DNA of 28,065 nt from contig CAYQBY010000023.1 in assembly GCA_964415865.1 (NCBI GenBank), positions 1 to 28,065 of the forward strand. The letters run 5' to 3'. Position 1 is the stretch's first letter. Each line of letters opens with the position of its first letter. Positions 1-7,521 of this stretch are shown piece by piece. A program made the position numbers and the translations under genes. Source of the DNA: Thiopontia sp964415865 (GTDB taxonomy: Bacteria; Pseudomonadota; Gammaproteobacteria; GCF-002020875). The notes under the pieces were generated by a model. The model had not been told where the DNA came from, did not search any database, and saw nothing but the letters and a program-made list of their open reading frames with translations.

Positions 1-2
1 TA

Positions 3-78
3 TGGTGCCGCCACTCGGAGTCGAACTGAGGACCTACGCATTACAAGTGCGTTGCTCTACCAGCTGAGCTATAGCGGC
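3..78 (-). tRNA. tRNA-Thr (anticodon UGU)
   Basis: Read on the minus strand, the segment folds as a complete cloverleaf. The acceptor is GCCGCTA paired with TGGCGGC (one G-T pair), the D-loop starts TAGCTCAG, the anticodon loop CTTGTAA gives anticodon TGT, and the T-loop is GTTCGACTC. An A discriminator and an encoded CCA end the gene. It starts 13 bp after the coaX stop codon on the same strand, so it may be co-transcribed. In E. coli thrU(UGU)-tyrU-glyT-thrT-tufB follows birA and coaA, so more tRNAs and a tuf gene are expected beyond the left edge of the window. Confidence 0.96.
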
Positions 79-91
79 AAGATGGCGAATT

Positions 92-847
92 CTACTGGGA
101 GATTTTGGATTTGGCAACCATAAACAGTCCTTCCAAGACAAGATTTGGTTCTGACTGAAACTGTCTATGAGATCCCTCTTGCAACAGTTCAGCATCACCA
201 CCAGTAAGCACCAAGGCAGCATCTTTATGCTGGTGCAAAATCTCATCAACCAAAGTACTCACGGCATCTGCAGAACCATCCTTATCTAATCGCAACCCCT
301 CTTCTGTGCTTTTGCCAAACACAGGTGGCGAGAAATTTCGTTGATCTGACGGTAAATGCTGTACTTTTTCTGCGAACTCCTGCGATCTCATTCCTAATCC
401 AGGCATAATGACCCCGCCCTGGTGGTGCCCGGAACCATCAACCAGATCAATGGTCACTGCGGTTCCACAATCCACCAGACAGAATTCACCCTGAATTTTA
501 TACCATGCTGCAACCATCCCCAACCAACGGTCTACACCAAGCTGCTCTGGCCTATAGTAACCATTCCTGAGGGTACCAAACTGGCTGGCTGAGCAGACTG
601 ATTGTGGAGAAATACCCCATATATTCTGCAAAATCTCTTGAATTTGTCTCTCTCTATCGTCTCCGGCGCTATTCGCCAGCAGCACCATTACTGGCGCAGC
701 ATGTTCTCCCAGAATTGAGGATAGGTCTCGCTCTATATACTGATTATCCAGGCTATCAACTCTGACAATATTATTTTGTGACGCCCATCCCCACTTAATC
801 CGGCTGTTCCCTGCATCAATCAACAACCAATAACCATTTTGTGTCAT
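92..847 (-). CDS. coaX: Type III pantothenate kinase
   Basis: A cytoplasmic enzyme that phosphorylates pantothenate, the first step of coenzyme A synthesis. The 251 aa length is normal for CoaX. The phosphate-binding motif DAGNS (11-15) is near the N-terminus. GVDRW (104-108) carries the conserved catalytic Asp, DCGTA (126-130) is the second ASKHA-fold motif, and GGVIMPG (144-150) follows. The ATG overlaps the TGA stop of birA as ATGA, so translation is probably coupled. BirA followed by CoaX is a common gammaproteobacterial pair, with CoaX in place of the unrelated CoaA of E. coli. It is the last protein gene before tRNA-Thr. Confidence 0.95.
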   Translation of the reverse strand: MTQNGYWLLIDAGNSRIKWGWASQNNIVRVDSLDNQYIERDLSSILGEHAAPVMVLLANSAGDDRERQIQEILQNIWGISPQSVCSASQFGTLRNGYYRPEQLGVDRWLGMVAAWYKIQGEFCLVDCGTAVTIDLVDGSGHHQGGVIMPGLGMRSQEFAEKVQHLPSDQRNFSPPVFGKSTEEGLRLDKDGSADAVSTLVDEILHQHKDAALVLTGGDAELLQEGSHRQFQSEPNLVLEGLFMVAKSKISQ

Positions 848-1833
848 GGCCGTTCCCGATTAAGGCGTAGTGACAGATCACCACTGAAGTAGCGTCTGAC
901 CTCTCCACCGCTCTCTACCTGAAGCGCCCCCATATGATCAATTCCCTTTGCTACTCCTGTAACTGTTTTTCCCTCCATCTCCAGCAATACTGTATGGTCA
1001 CGCACCAGATCCAGTTGCTCCCACTCTGGCATCAAGGATTTCAACCCTCTCTGCTCAAACAGTTCCAGCAACAAAACCATCTCATTGAGTATTGAGGCTG
1101 CAACCTCATTACGGGATGGAACCACATCCAACTGTTCGGCAAGTGATGTCCACGGCTGTTCTATCCGGCTACTGGCATATTGTGAAACATCAACATTTAA
1201 CCCTATCCCGATCACTACATTGGTCGGCCCCTCAGACTCTCCCTCGAGATCAATCAATATACCCCCAAGTTTTCGATTCTGAAAATATATATCATTAGGC
1301 CATTTGAGCCTTACTCCTGAAAGCCAGTGGTTGTTTACCGCTTTTGCTACAGCAATTCCAGCAACAATCCCCAGTCCACTTAACGTCATCGGCCCTCCGG
1401 AAAAACTCCAGAGCAGCGATAGATATAGACTTCCACCAAATGGAGAGATCCACTCCTTCCCCCTTCTTCCTCTACCGGCAGTTTGGTGCTCTGCTACAAG
1501 AACGACTCCACTGCCAGTGCCGTCATGTAGACGTCGCATCAGTTCACTGTTGGTAGAGTCACAACTCCATACCCTCTCAATGCCTGACAGACACTGTCTT
1601 GCCTCAGCAGACAACTTGGAGCTGATCTCTTGACCATCAAGAAAGATTACTGGAGCGGAAAGCCTGTATCCGTGTCGATTTTCTGACTGGATCTCTACAC
1701 CAATAGATTGCAGGGCCTGTATCTGTTTCCAGACCGCTGCACGACTAACTGCAAGACTATCCCCCAGTGCTGTACCACTATGCAGCTCTCCGTCTGAGAG
1801 CTGATTGAGAAGCCTCTCCTGAACTGGTGTCAT
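844..1833 (-). CDS. birA: Bifunctional biotin-[acetyl-CoA-carboxylase] ligase / biotin operon repressor
   Basis: Activates biotin as biotinyl-AMP and transfers it to the biotin carboxyl carrier protein. The two-domain form can also bind DNA as a repressor. Residues 5-57 form a winged helix-turn-helix (VSRAAVWKQIQAL recognition region). The ligase domain follows with the adenylate-binding GRGRRGKEW (120-128), the glycine-rich FGGSLYLS and the KWPND motif (177-181). A C-terminal domain of about 50 residues ends the protein. At 329 aa it matches the E. coli BirA class (321 aa). It starts 7 bp after the dsbA stop and overlaps coaX by 4 bp, so dsbA-birA-coaX probably form one transcript. No biotin genes are in the window, so the repressor target cannot be judged. 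Confidence 0.95.
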   Translation of the reverse strand: MTPVQERLLNQLSDGELHSGTALGDSLAVSRAAVWKQIQALQSIGVEIQSENRHGYRLSAPVIFLDGQEISSKLSAEARQCLSGIERVWSCDSTNSELMRRLHDGTGSGVVLVAEHQTAGRGRRGKEWISPFGGSLYLSLLWSFSGGPMTLSGLGIVAGIAVAKAVNNHWLSGVRLKWPNDIYFQNRKLGGILIDLEGESEGPTNVVIGIGLNVDVSQYASSRIEQPWTSLAEQLDVVPSRNEVAASILNEMVLLLELFEQRGLKSLMPEWEQLDLVRDHTVLLEMEGKTVTGVAKGIDHMGALQVESGGEVRRYFSGDLSLRLNRERP

Positions 1834-1840
1834 TCAGGAC

Positions 1841-2485
1841 TCAGGAGTTGGAGGCCATCTCCTGGGCAACCAGATATTCGATTACTCTGAACATCTCCTG
1901 GTACCCACCAGCCATACCCGGATCGGTAACGAATTTTCCATTTACAACTACCGCAGGAACCCCTTTGATACCAGATTTTCTGGTCATGCGAACCGCCTGT
2001 TTGACCCGCGACTGCACGCTAAATGAGCCCCATGCTTTACGAAAATCTTCCGGAGATACTCCATGCTCCTCGAAAAAAACCTCTATTGCCAGATCATCTC
2101 CCAACAGATTTTTTCTATTCTCATTATGAATAGCATCAAACATCGCATGATGTATCTTATCTAACACCCCTAGCACGCCCGCAGTATAGAATGCCTGTGC
2201 TGCAGGGGCCCAATTCTCTCTAAAGATAGTTGGCTGCACCTTGAGGCTTATGTTGTTGGGATTTGTATCAATCCACCTCTGTAAAAAAGGTTCCAGATTG
2301 TTGCAGTGAGGGCAGCCATACCAGAAATACTCTCGCACCTCGATTGTGCCAGGTGCCGCAACGGTGCGCATAGGCTTGCTGATTCTACTGTATTCAACAC
2401 CCTCCATGTAATCTTCAGCGGTCGCAGTTACGGTTACAAACCCCATAACTACCATGGCTACCCATGCGATCCATCTATTTTTCAT
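1841..2485 (-). CDS. dsbA: Periplasmic thiol:disulfide interchange protein DsbA
   Basis: A periplasmic oxidase that introduces disulfide bonds into exported proteins; DsbB normally reoxidises it. The N-terminus (MKNRWIAWVAMVVMGFVTVT) is a signal peptide with predicted cleavage after ATA at 21-23. The thioredoxin fold carries the DsbA-type active site CPHC (58-61) in FWYGCPHCNN. The cis-proline partner is Val-Pro at 176-177 (KGVPAVVVNG). The length of 214 aa is typical. A GAGAAGT-type Shine-Dalgarno precedes the ATG. It follows the cytochrome c gene on the same strand but is separated from it by an intrinsic terminator, so it probably has its own promoter in the roughly 70 bp between. DsbA and cytochrome c are functionally related, since both involve periplasmic thiol chemistry. 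Confidence 0.94.
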   Translation of the reverse strand: MKNRWIAWVAMVVMGFVTVTATAEDYMEGVEYSRISKPMRTVAAPGTIEVREYFWYGCPHCNNLEPFLQRWIDTNPNNISLKVQPTIFRENWAPAAQAFYTAGVLGVLDKIHHAMFDAIHNENRKNLLGDDLAIEVFFEEHGVSPEDFRKAWGSFSVQSRVKQAVRMTRKSGIKGVPAVVVNGKFVTDPGMAGGYQEMFRVIEYLVAQEMASNS

Positions 2486-2556
2486 TACTTCTCCCTCGGT
2501 TGTTAATTCTTAAATCTGAGACCAGACAGATGATAACGGGTTCCCTCGCTATCCAC

Positions 2557-2587
2557 AAAAAAGGCCGCATATTATGCGGCCTTTTTT
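2557..2587 (-). terminator. Intrinsic terminator of the triheme cytochrome c gene
   Basis: The 8-bp perfect stem GGCCGCAT/ATGCGGCC (2563-2570 and 2574-2581) has an ATT loop and is flanked by six A and six T. On the minus strand the U-tract follows the stem about 30 nt after the cytochrome stop. The flanking A/T symmetry means it could work in both directions, but only the minus-strand gene ends here. Confidence 0.9.
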
Positions 2588-2608
2588 CTTGTGTGGAGAG
2601 AGAATAAT

Positions 2609-3646
2609 CTATAAACCAGCCTGCGCAAGAATATAGTCAACTACCGTACCGATCTCTGCATCACTCAGTGCTGATCCACCCTTCGGCGTCATCGCAGTTC
2701 CAGCCACACCAGCTATTGCGCTAGTAACCAGACCATCGCGACCACCGACTTTTTCAAGTCTTGGAGCCCAGTTATCCTTTACCCCAACCTGAGGCGCATT
2801 TAGTGCTGGAGCCATTGGACCGTGACAGGCAAAACAGCTGGCCTGGAACAGTGCCGCACCATCTGCAGAACCACTTGATGCCGCTACAGGGGCTGGAGCA
2901 GCCGCAGGAGCAGGTGTTGTTACTGCAGGGGCAGCTACTGGAGCTTCAGCTACTGCCGGAGCCTCTGGTGCAGCTACTGGAGCGGAAGCAACTGCTCCAT
3001 CCATTGATTGAATATAGGCGGTTACTGCAGAGATATCACCATCTGTAAGGCGACCTGCAACATCCTGCATCATTCTGTTTGGATCGTTATAACGAGCTCC
3101 AGAGCCAAATGCCTTAAGCTGGGCCGTTGTATAGTCAGCCAGCTGACCGGTCAATCCAGGCCATCCTGCGGAGTCATTTCCGGCTGCGTCTGGTCCATGA
3201 CATGCCATACATGCTGTAACACCACGCGCCATATCTCCACCCTGATATAGACTCTTGCCCTTGGCTGCCAGGCCTGCATCTACAGATCCGCCCTTAGCAC
3301 CAGCAGCTGTCGCATAGTAGGCCGCCAGATTTGCGATATCTGCATCACTCAAACCAAGTGCCTGCCCTGTCATCAGTATATCCTTGCGTGTGCCCAACTT
3401 GAAATCCTGCATCTGCTTTGCAAGATAACCGGCATTCTGTCCAGCCAGCGCAGGAACTGCTTTTGTTTTTCCAGGATTCATGGGGTCAGGAAAGGCTGGA
3501 TTACCCTGGCCAGTTGCTCCGTGACATGCCCCACAAACAGCTGCCTTTGCCTTGCCGGCATCAACATCACCAGCAGCTATCACTGTTCCAGACATTGCAA
3601 GCACAGCTGCTGCAACCAAAGTTTGTGTCAAAACGGCCTTCTTCAT
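2609..3646 (-). CDS. Periplasmic triheme cytochrome c (diheme c4-type plus c5-like domain)
   Basis: A periplasmic electron carrier, probably delivering electrons from the quinol side to a terminal oxidase. The chosen ATG (3646) has GGAAAG upstream and opens a clear signal peptide ending near TVIAA (21-25), giving 345 aa. Three CxxCH haem sites are visible: CGACH (38-42), CMACH (146-150) and CFACH (271-275). Residues 26-216 look like the two class I domains of cytochrome c4; Met92, Met192/193 and Met319 are candidate axial ligands. An Ala/Pro-rich linker (about 218-262) joins a third domain resembling cytochrome c5 (NAPQVGVKDNWAPRL, MTPKGG), without the extra CxxC of classical c5. The order cytochrome c4/engB/polA is known from Pseudomonas, where c4 is a separate diheme protein. 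The fusion is read directly from one open frame. Confidence 0.88.
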   Translation of the reverse strand: MKKAVLTQTLVAAAVLAMSGTVIAAGDVDAGKAKAAVCGACHGATGQGNPAFPDPMNPGKTKAVPALAGQNAGYLAKQMQDFKLGTRKDILMTGQALGLSDADIANLAAYYATAAGAKGGSVDAGLAAKGKSLYQGGDMARGVTACMACHGPDAAGNDSAGWPGLTGQLADYTTAQLKAFGSGARYNDPNRMMQDVAGRLTDGDISAVTAYIQSMDGAVASAPVAAPEAPAVAEAPVAAPAVTTPAPAAAPAPVAASSGSADGAALFQASCFACHGPMAPALNAPQVGVKDNWAPRLEKVGGRDGLVTSAIAGVAGTAMTPKGGSALSDAEIGTVVDYILAQAGL

Positions 3647-3776
3647 TGATTCTTTCCTTCTCGTTAACAACAGGTCACCCTGTACTTACCAAACCCAAAC
3701 CTGCCAGGATCCACGCCAATAACATCATAAAATTTATGTTACTGGTCTGCGGAATATCCGTACAAATCCACATAGA

Positions 3777-3825
3777 ATTCGCAATTATATTCGCAATCAC
3801 CTCAACTTCAAACTATTCTCGCAAT
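3777..3825. repeat. Three ATTCGCAAT-type direct repeats in the cytochrome/engB divergent promoter region
   Basis: ATTCGCAAT occurs at 3777-3785 and 3789-3797, exactly 12 bp apart. A variant, ATTCTCGCAAT, is at 3815-3825. They lie in the 233 bp between the divergent cytochrome c gene and engB. No known regulator box was recognised; binding-site function is inference. The rest of this gap is AT-rich and shows no gene. Confidence 0.3.
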
Positions 3826-3879
3826 ATCTCTCTTTTCAGCAACCAGAACAGATAACGATTCAACCAGTATAATCCCCGT

Positions 3880-4470
3880 ATGAACCTCAATCAGGCCACT
3901 TTTCTGACCAGCGCTCCAAACCTCTCTCGTTGCCCAAAAGATAGTGTTGCCGAGGTCGCATTTGCTGGACGCTCCAATGCTGGAAAGTCCAGTGCCCTCA
4001 ATCGATTAACTGGTATTAATGGACTAGCCAGAACCAGTAAAACTCCAGGGCGAACACAGTTGATTAACTTTTTCTCACTGGATGAGAGCCACCATCTGGT
4101 AGATCTACCAGGCTACGGATTTGCCAAGGTTCCTCTAAAGGTGCGCCAGCAGTGGGAGAGAGATCTTGGAGAGTATCTGCGGAAACGAGATGCGCTACGC
4201 GGGGTAATTGTCCTGATGGATATTCGTCACCCAATGACAGATAACGACCGTAAGATGGTGGAATGGAGTCGCTGGAGTGGATTTCCGCTCCATATTCTTC
4301 TCACCAAAGCTGATAAATTGAAACGTGGTGCCGCAATGAACTCTCTGTTGAAGGTACAGAAAATCGTTGCTGCAGAGTTTCCTGGCGTTACCGCACAGAT
4401 CTTTTCTGCCACCAAAGGGACGGGGGTAGATGATGCACGCAAGATTATTATGGAGTGGTTAACCGAATAG
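3880..4470 (+). CDS. engB: Ribosome biogenesis GTP-binding protein EngB (YihA/YsxC)
   Basis: An essential small GTPase that acts in late assembly of the large ribosomal subunit. All G motifs are readable: G1 GRSNAGKSS (30-38), the G2 segment RTSKTPGRT (51-59) typical of the EngB family, G3 DLPG (75-78) in DLPGYGFAKVP, and G4 TKAD (142-145), with SATKGTG near the C-terminus as G5. The 196 aa length is normal. It is transcribed away from the cytochrome gene and converges on polA; the polA/engB convergent pair flanks sRNA genes in both E. coli and P. aeruginosa. The ATG fits the family N-terminus. Confidence 0.95.
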   Translation: MNLNQATFLTSAPNLSRCPKDSVAEVAFAGRSNAGKSSALNRLTGINGLARTSKTPGRTQLINFFSLDESHHLVDLPGYGFAKVPLKVRQQWERDLGEYLRKRDALRGVIVLMDIRHPMTDNDRKMVEWSRWSGFPLHILLTKADKLKRGAAMNSLLKVQKIVAAEFPGVTAQIFSATKGTGVDDARKIIMEWLTE

Positions 4471-4477
4471 AAAAGGC

Positions 4478-4519
4478 AAAAAAAACCCTGTTCGGGAAGG
4501 GAGGAAGACCGAACAGGGT
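4478..4519 (-). terminator. Intrinsic terminator downstream of polA / candidate sRNA
   Basis: An 11-bp perfect stem, ACCCTGTTCGG (4485-4495) with CCGAACAGGGT (4509-4519), has a 13-nt loop rich in C and T when read on the minus strand. Eight T follow on that strand. On the plus strand no T-run follows, so engB is not the main user of the structure. Confidence 0.9.
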
Positions 4520-4608
4520 ACCGCTTAAATCACGACCCTCTGTTTTCTCCTGCCATCCCATTTTCGATCGTTGGGAGAAGGAGACAAACACCATGATTGT
4601 TAACAGTT
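4478..4608 (-). ncRNA. Candidate small RNA in the polA-engB gap (Spot 42/ErsA position)
   Basis: The 189-bp gap between engB and polA ends, on the minus strand, in a strong intrinsic terminator about 140 nt after the polA stop. An RNA starting near 4608 would be about 130 nt. On that strand it carries two pyrimidine-rich stretches, TCTCCTTCTCCC (about 4574-4585) and, in the terminator loop, TCTTCCTCCC, both able to pair with Shine-Dalgarno sequences. Spot 42 (spf) of E. coli and ErsA of P. aeruginosa lie in this same interval in the same orientation. Synteny and the loop chemistry support an Hfq-type sRNA, but no sequence similarity to either can be claimed. The alternative is a long polA 3' UTR. 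Confidence 0.55.
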
Positions 4609-4614
4609 ACTCAG

Positions 4615-4641
4615 TAGGACACCAAGCATCAGGACAAGTTC
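4615..4641 (-). promoter_or_regulatory. SigmaE/AlgU-like promoter candidate for the polA-engB sRNA
   Basis: On the minus strand GAACTT (4641-4636) is followed after 16 bp by TCCTA (4619-4615). This resembles the extracytoplasmic sigma factor pattern GGAACTT - 16 bp - TCTRA, with mismatches at the first G and in the -10 core. A start near 4608 would give an RNA of about 130 nt. ErsA at this locus in Pseudomonas is driven by the AlgU homologue. The match is partial, so this is a suggestion only. Confidence 0.35.
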
Positions 4642-4659
4642 ACTGGAGATGAAAAAATT

Positions 4660-7368
4660 TCAGTGAGCATCGTCCCAATTGGGCCCACTATCAACATCAA
4701 CAATTAGTGGCACATCCAATACAGCTGCCGACTCCATTTTCTTTCGTACCATTGATACCAGCTGGCCCAGCTTGTCTGTCTCCACCTCAAAAACCAGCTC
4801 ATCATGAACCTGCATAATCATTTTTGCCGAGAGATCCTGTTCCAACAGTACATTATCCACGGAGATCATCGCCCGCTTGATTATGTCTGCTGCAGTTCCC
4901 TGCATCGGCGCATTAATTGCTGTTCTCTCTGCATATTGTCTGCGCTGCCCATTTTTCGAGTTTATTTCAGGCAGATATAACCTACGTCCAAACAGTGTCT
5001 CTACATAACCCTGCTCCCTAGCCTTCTCCTGGGTCTTGTCCATGTATTGCTTAACACCAGGATAGCGATCAAAATAGAGATCAACATAATTTTGGGCCGC
5101 ACCACGACTAATACCCAACTGCTTTGCCAGACCAAATGCCGACATCCCATAGATTAATCCAAAGTTGATTGCCTTGGCACTACGTCGCTGTTCTATAGAG
5201 ACCTGCTCTGGATTAACTGCAAAAACCTCTGCGGCAGTAGCACTGTGCACATCCATCCCTTCACGAAATGCCGTCAACAGACCAGAATCTCCAGAGAGGT
5301 GGGCCATAATACGTAGCTCTATCTGCGAATAGTCTGCTGCCACTAGAATATTGCCATCCCCTGCAACAAAGGCCTGACGGATTCTTCGTCCCTCCTTAGT
5401 TCTAATCGGGATATTCTGCAGATTCGGATCAGATGAAGAGAGTCTGCCTGTGACTGCAACCGCCTGATGATATGAGGTATGCACCCGGCCGGTTCGTGAA
5501 TTTATCTGTTGTGGTAGCTTATCTGTGTATGTTGATTTCAGCTTGCTCATGCTCCGATGCTGCAAAATCAGCTGAGGCAGTCGATAGTCCTGGGCCAGCT
5601 CCTGCAGTACTCCCTCTGCTGTGGAGGGCTGCCCCTTCGGAGTCTTTTTCAGTACCGGCAACCCCTGTTGCTCATAGAGAATTGCCTGTATCTGTTTGGG
5701 TGAAGAGAGATTGAACTGATCACCAGCCTCCCTAAAGGCCTCCTGCTCAATATCCATAATGCTTTTTGCAAGCTCTTGGCCCTGCTGTTGCAGCATGGCA
5801 ACATCAATGGCTACTCCATTACGCTCTACACGAGATAGTACCTCCAGCAGAGGCATCTCAATCTCCCTGAATAGCTTCTCCTGCTGCTGTTCACCCTCCA
5901 GCCTTGGCCACAGCTCCTGATGCAGACGCAGCGTTACTTCTGCATCCTCTGCCGCATAGGGGGCTGCCTGCTCAATTGGCACATCATCAAAACGGAGTTG
6001 CTTCTTGCCCTTTCCCGCCACATCTTCGTAGGAGATTGCCTTGTGACCAAGATATTTTAGCGCCAGTGAATCCATATCATGGCGAGTGGCGCTGCTATCA
6101 ATGACGTATGATTCCAACATTGTGTCAAAGGCTATTCCACGTAGCTGAATGCCATGGTTGAAAAATACCGTGGCATCATATTTCAGGTTTTGTCCAACCT
6201 TGAACTGAGACGGATCCTCCAGCAACGCACGTAATTTCTCCAACACCACCTCTCTGTTTAGCTGTACAGGCGCCTCAAGATCCCGATGCGCCAGTGGTAG
6301 ATAGGCAGCATGTCCGGACTCTACCGCAAACGATATCCCTACCAGATCTGCCTCCATGGAACGAATGCTGGTCGTCTCCGTATCAATTGCAAAAAGTTCT
6401 GACTGTTTAAGCCGTTGTAGCCACTCCTCCAGCTGCTGCTCAGTAAAGATAGTATCCACCACAAGCGCGGGAGTATTTTGTGAGCCCCTATCTCTAGAGT
6501 CGTCCTGCAACTCTTCACCAACCAGATCTGATAACCATCTTTTAAACTCCATATCACTGTACAACTCCTGCAACATGGAGTTGTCAGGGTCTTGCTGGAC
6601 CAGAGCAGGAAACGAAATACCCAGATCGACATCACAACGAATGGTTACCAGCTCACGAGATAGTGGAAGCTGCTCAAGGGTTGCCCGCAGATTTTCTCCC
6701 ACTTTTCCCCCAACCTCGTCAGCCCTGGCAATAATCGCATCCAGTGAACCAAATTTGTCGAGCCACTTTACCGCAGTCTTTGGTCCGACCTTTGGAACCC
6801 CAGGCACATTATCCGAGGTGTCTCCAACCAGAGTCAGGTAATCAATTATCTGATCTGGCCGCACCCCAAACTTCTCAACTACTCCAGACGGCCCCATCAG
6901 GGTGTGACTCATTGTATTTATCAGAGTGACGTCATCCCCAACCAGCTGAGCCATATCCTTATCACCGGTTGATATAAGCACCGAAACACTTTCTGCCTCT
7001 GCCTGACGCGAGAGCGTACCAATAACATCATCAGCCTCTACTCCTTCATGAACAATCAAGGGGATTCCAAGCGCCTTTATGATTGCATGCAGCGGGGCTA
7101 TCTGACCTCTCAGGTCATCTGGCATCGGTGGCCTATTCGCCTTGTACTGTGGATAAAGATCATTGCGAAAAGTCTTCCCTTTGGCATCAAATACCACTGC
7201 AACCTGCTCTGGTTGATACTCATCCAACAGACTTCTCAGCATATTGATGACGCCATAGACCGCACCCGTTGGCTGACCTTTAGAATTGGTCAGTGGAGGC
7301 AGAGCATGGAAAGCTCTGTAGAGATAAGAGGATCCATCCACCAGAATCAGTTGAGGAGCTTGTGTCAT
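4660..7368 (-). CDS. polA: DNA polymerase I
   Basis: Repair and gap-filling polymerase that also removes Okazaki primers. At 902 aa it is slightly shorter than E. coli Pol I (928). The N-terminal third is the 5'-3' exonuclease (LVDGSSYLYRAFHA; GVEADDVIGTLS; STGDKDMAQLV; LVGDTSDNVPGVPKVGPKTA). The middle is the 3'-5' proofreading domain with its DEDD motifs apparently intact (AIDTETTS; VGQNLKYD; YAAEDAEVTLRL). The polymerase domain has motif A DYSQIELR with catalytic Asp679, motif B RRSAKAINFGLIYG, and motif C HDE with catalytic Asp856. The ATG fits the family start (MTQAPQLILVDGSSY). It is divergent from the small exported protein gene at 7522 and convergent with engB. Confidence 0.97.
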   Translation of the reverse strand: MTQAPQLILVDGSSYLYRAFHALPPLTNSKGQPTGAVYGVINMLRSLLDEYQPEQVAVVFDAKGKTFRNDLYPQYKANRPPMPDDLRGQIAPLHAIIKALGIPLIVHEGVEADDVIGTLSRQAEAESVSVLISTGDKDMAQLVGDDVTLINTMSHTLMGPSGVVEKFGVRPDQIIDYLTLVGDTSDNVPGVPKVGPKTAVKWLDKFGSLDAIIARADEVGGKVGENLRATLEQLPLSRELVTIRCDVDLGISFPALVQQDPDNSMLQELYSDMEFKRWLSDLVGEELQDDSRDRGSQNTPALVVDTIFTEQQLEEWLQRLKQSELFAIDTETTSIRSMEADLVGISFAVESGHAAYLPLAHRDLEAPVQLNREVVLEKLRALLEDPSQFKVGQNLKYDATVFFNHGIQLRGIAFDTMLESYVIDSSATRHDMDSLALKYLGHKAISYEDVAGKGKKQLRFDDVPIEQAAPYAAEDAEVTLRLHQELWPRLEGEQQQEKLFREIEMPLLEVLSRVERNGVAIDVAMLQQQGQELAKSIMDIEQEAFREAGDQFNLSSPKQIQAILYEQQGLPVLKKTPKGQPSTAEGVLQELAQDYRLPQLILQHRSMSKLKSTYTDKLPQQINSRTGRVHTSYHQAVAVTGRLSSSDPNLQNIPIRTKEGRRIRQAFVAGDGNILVAADYSQIELRIMAHLSGDSGLLTAFREGMDVHSATAAEVFAVNPEQVSIEQRRSAKAINFGLIYGMSAFGLAKQLGISRGAAQNYVDLYFDRYPGVKQYMDKTQEKAREQGYVETLFGRRLYLPEINSKNGQRRQYAERTAINAPMQGTAADIIKRAMISVDNVLLEQDLSAKMIMQVHDELVFEVETDKLGQLVSMVRKKMESAAVLDVPLIVDVDSGPNWDDAH

Positions 7369-7465
7369 AGGGTCTGTAAATATGAGTTACTGCGGGAAGT
7401 CTAAGCCGATTTGTCGTATCATCATAACAATAAAGAGCTCATTGAATAAGTCATATGGGCATACC

Positions 7466-7488
7466 ATTTCATGTTAATAGCATGAAAT
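7466..7488. promoter_or_regulatory. Perfect 8-bp dyad in the polA / 7522 divergent promoter region
   Basis: ATTTCATG (7466-7473) and CATGAAAT (7481-7488) form a perfect inverted repeat with a 7-bp spacer. It sits 33 bp before the ATG at 7522 and about 100 bp upstream of polA. There is no T-run, so a terminator is unlikely; an operator is more plausible. The regulator is unknown. Confidence 0.35.
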
Positions 7489-7521
7489 AGATCAAACAAT
7501 TTCAAGAATCACAGAGTACTC

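Noticed and set aside
4593..4652. A 19-codon plus-strand ORF (MIVNSYSVGH...) with a strong GGAGAAGGAGA ribosome-site-like sequence
   Set aside because: It lies opposite the candidate sRNA, and its purine-rich 'ribosome site' is the complement of the sRNA's pyrimidine-rich segment. No promoter or known peptide supports it.
6356..6841. A 161-codon plus-strand ORF inside polA
   Set aside because: It is antisense to a fully conserved polA and has no recognisable domain. It is a frame shadow, as are other long antisense frames inside rho, birA and dsbA.
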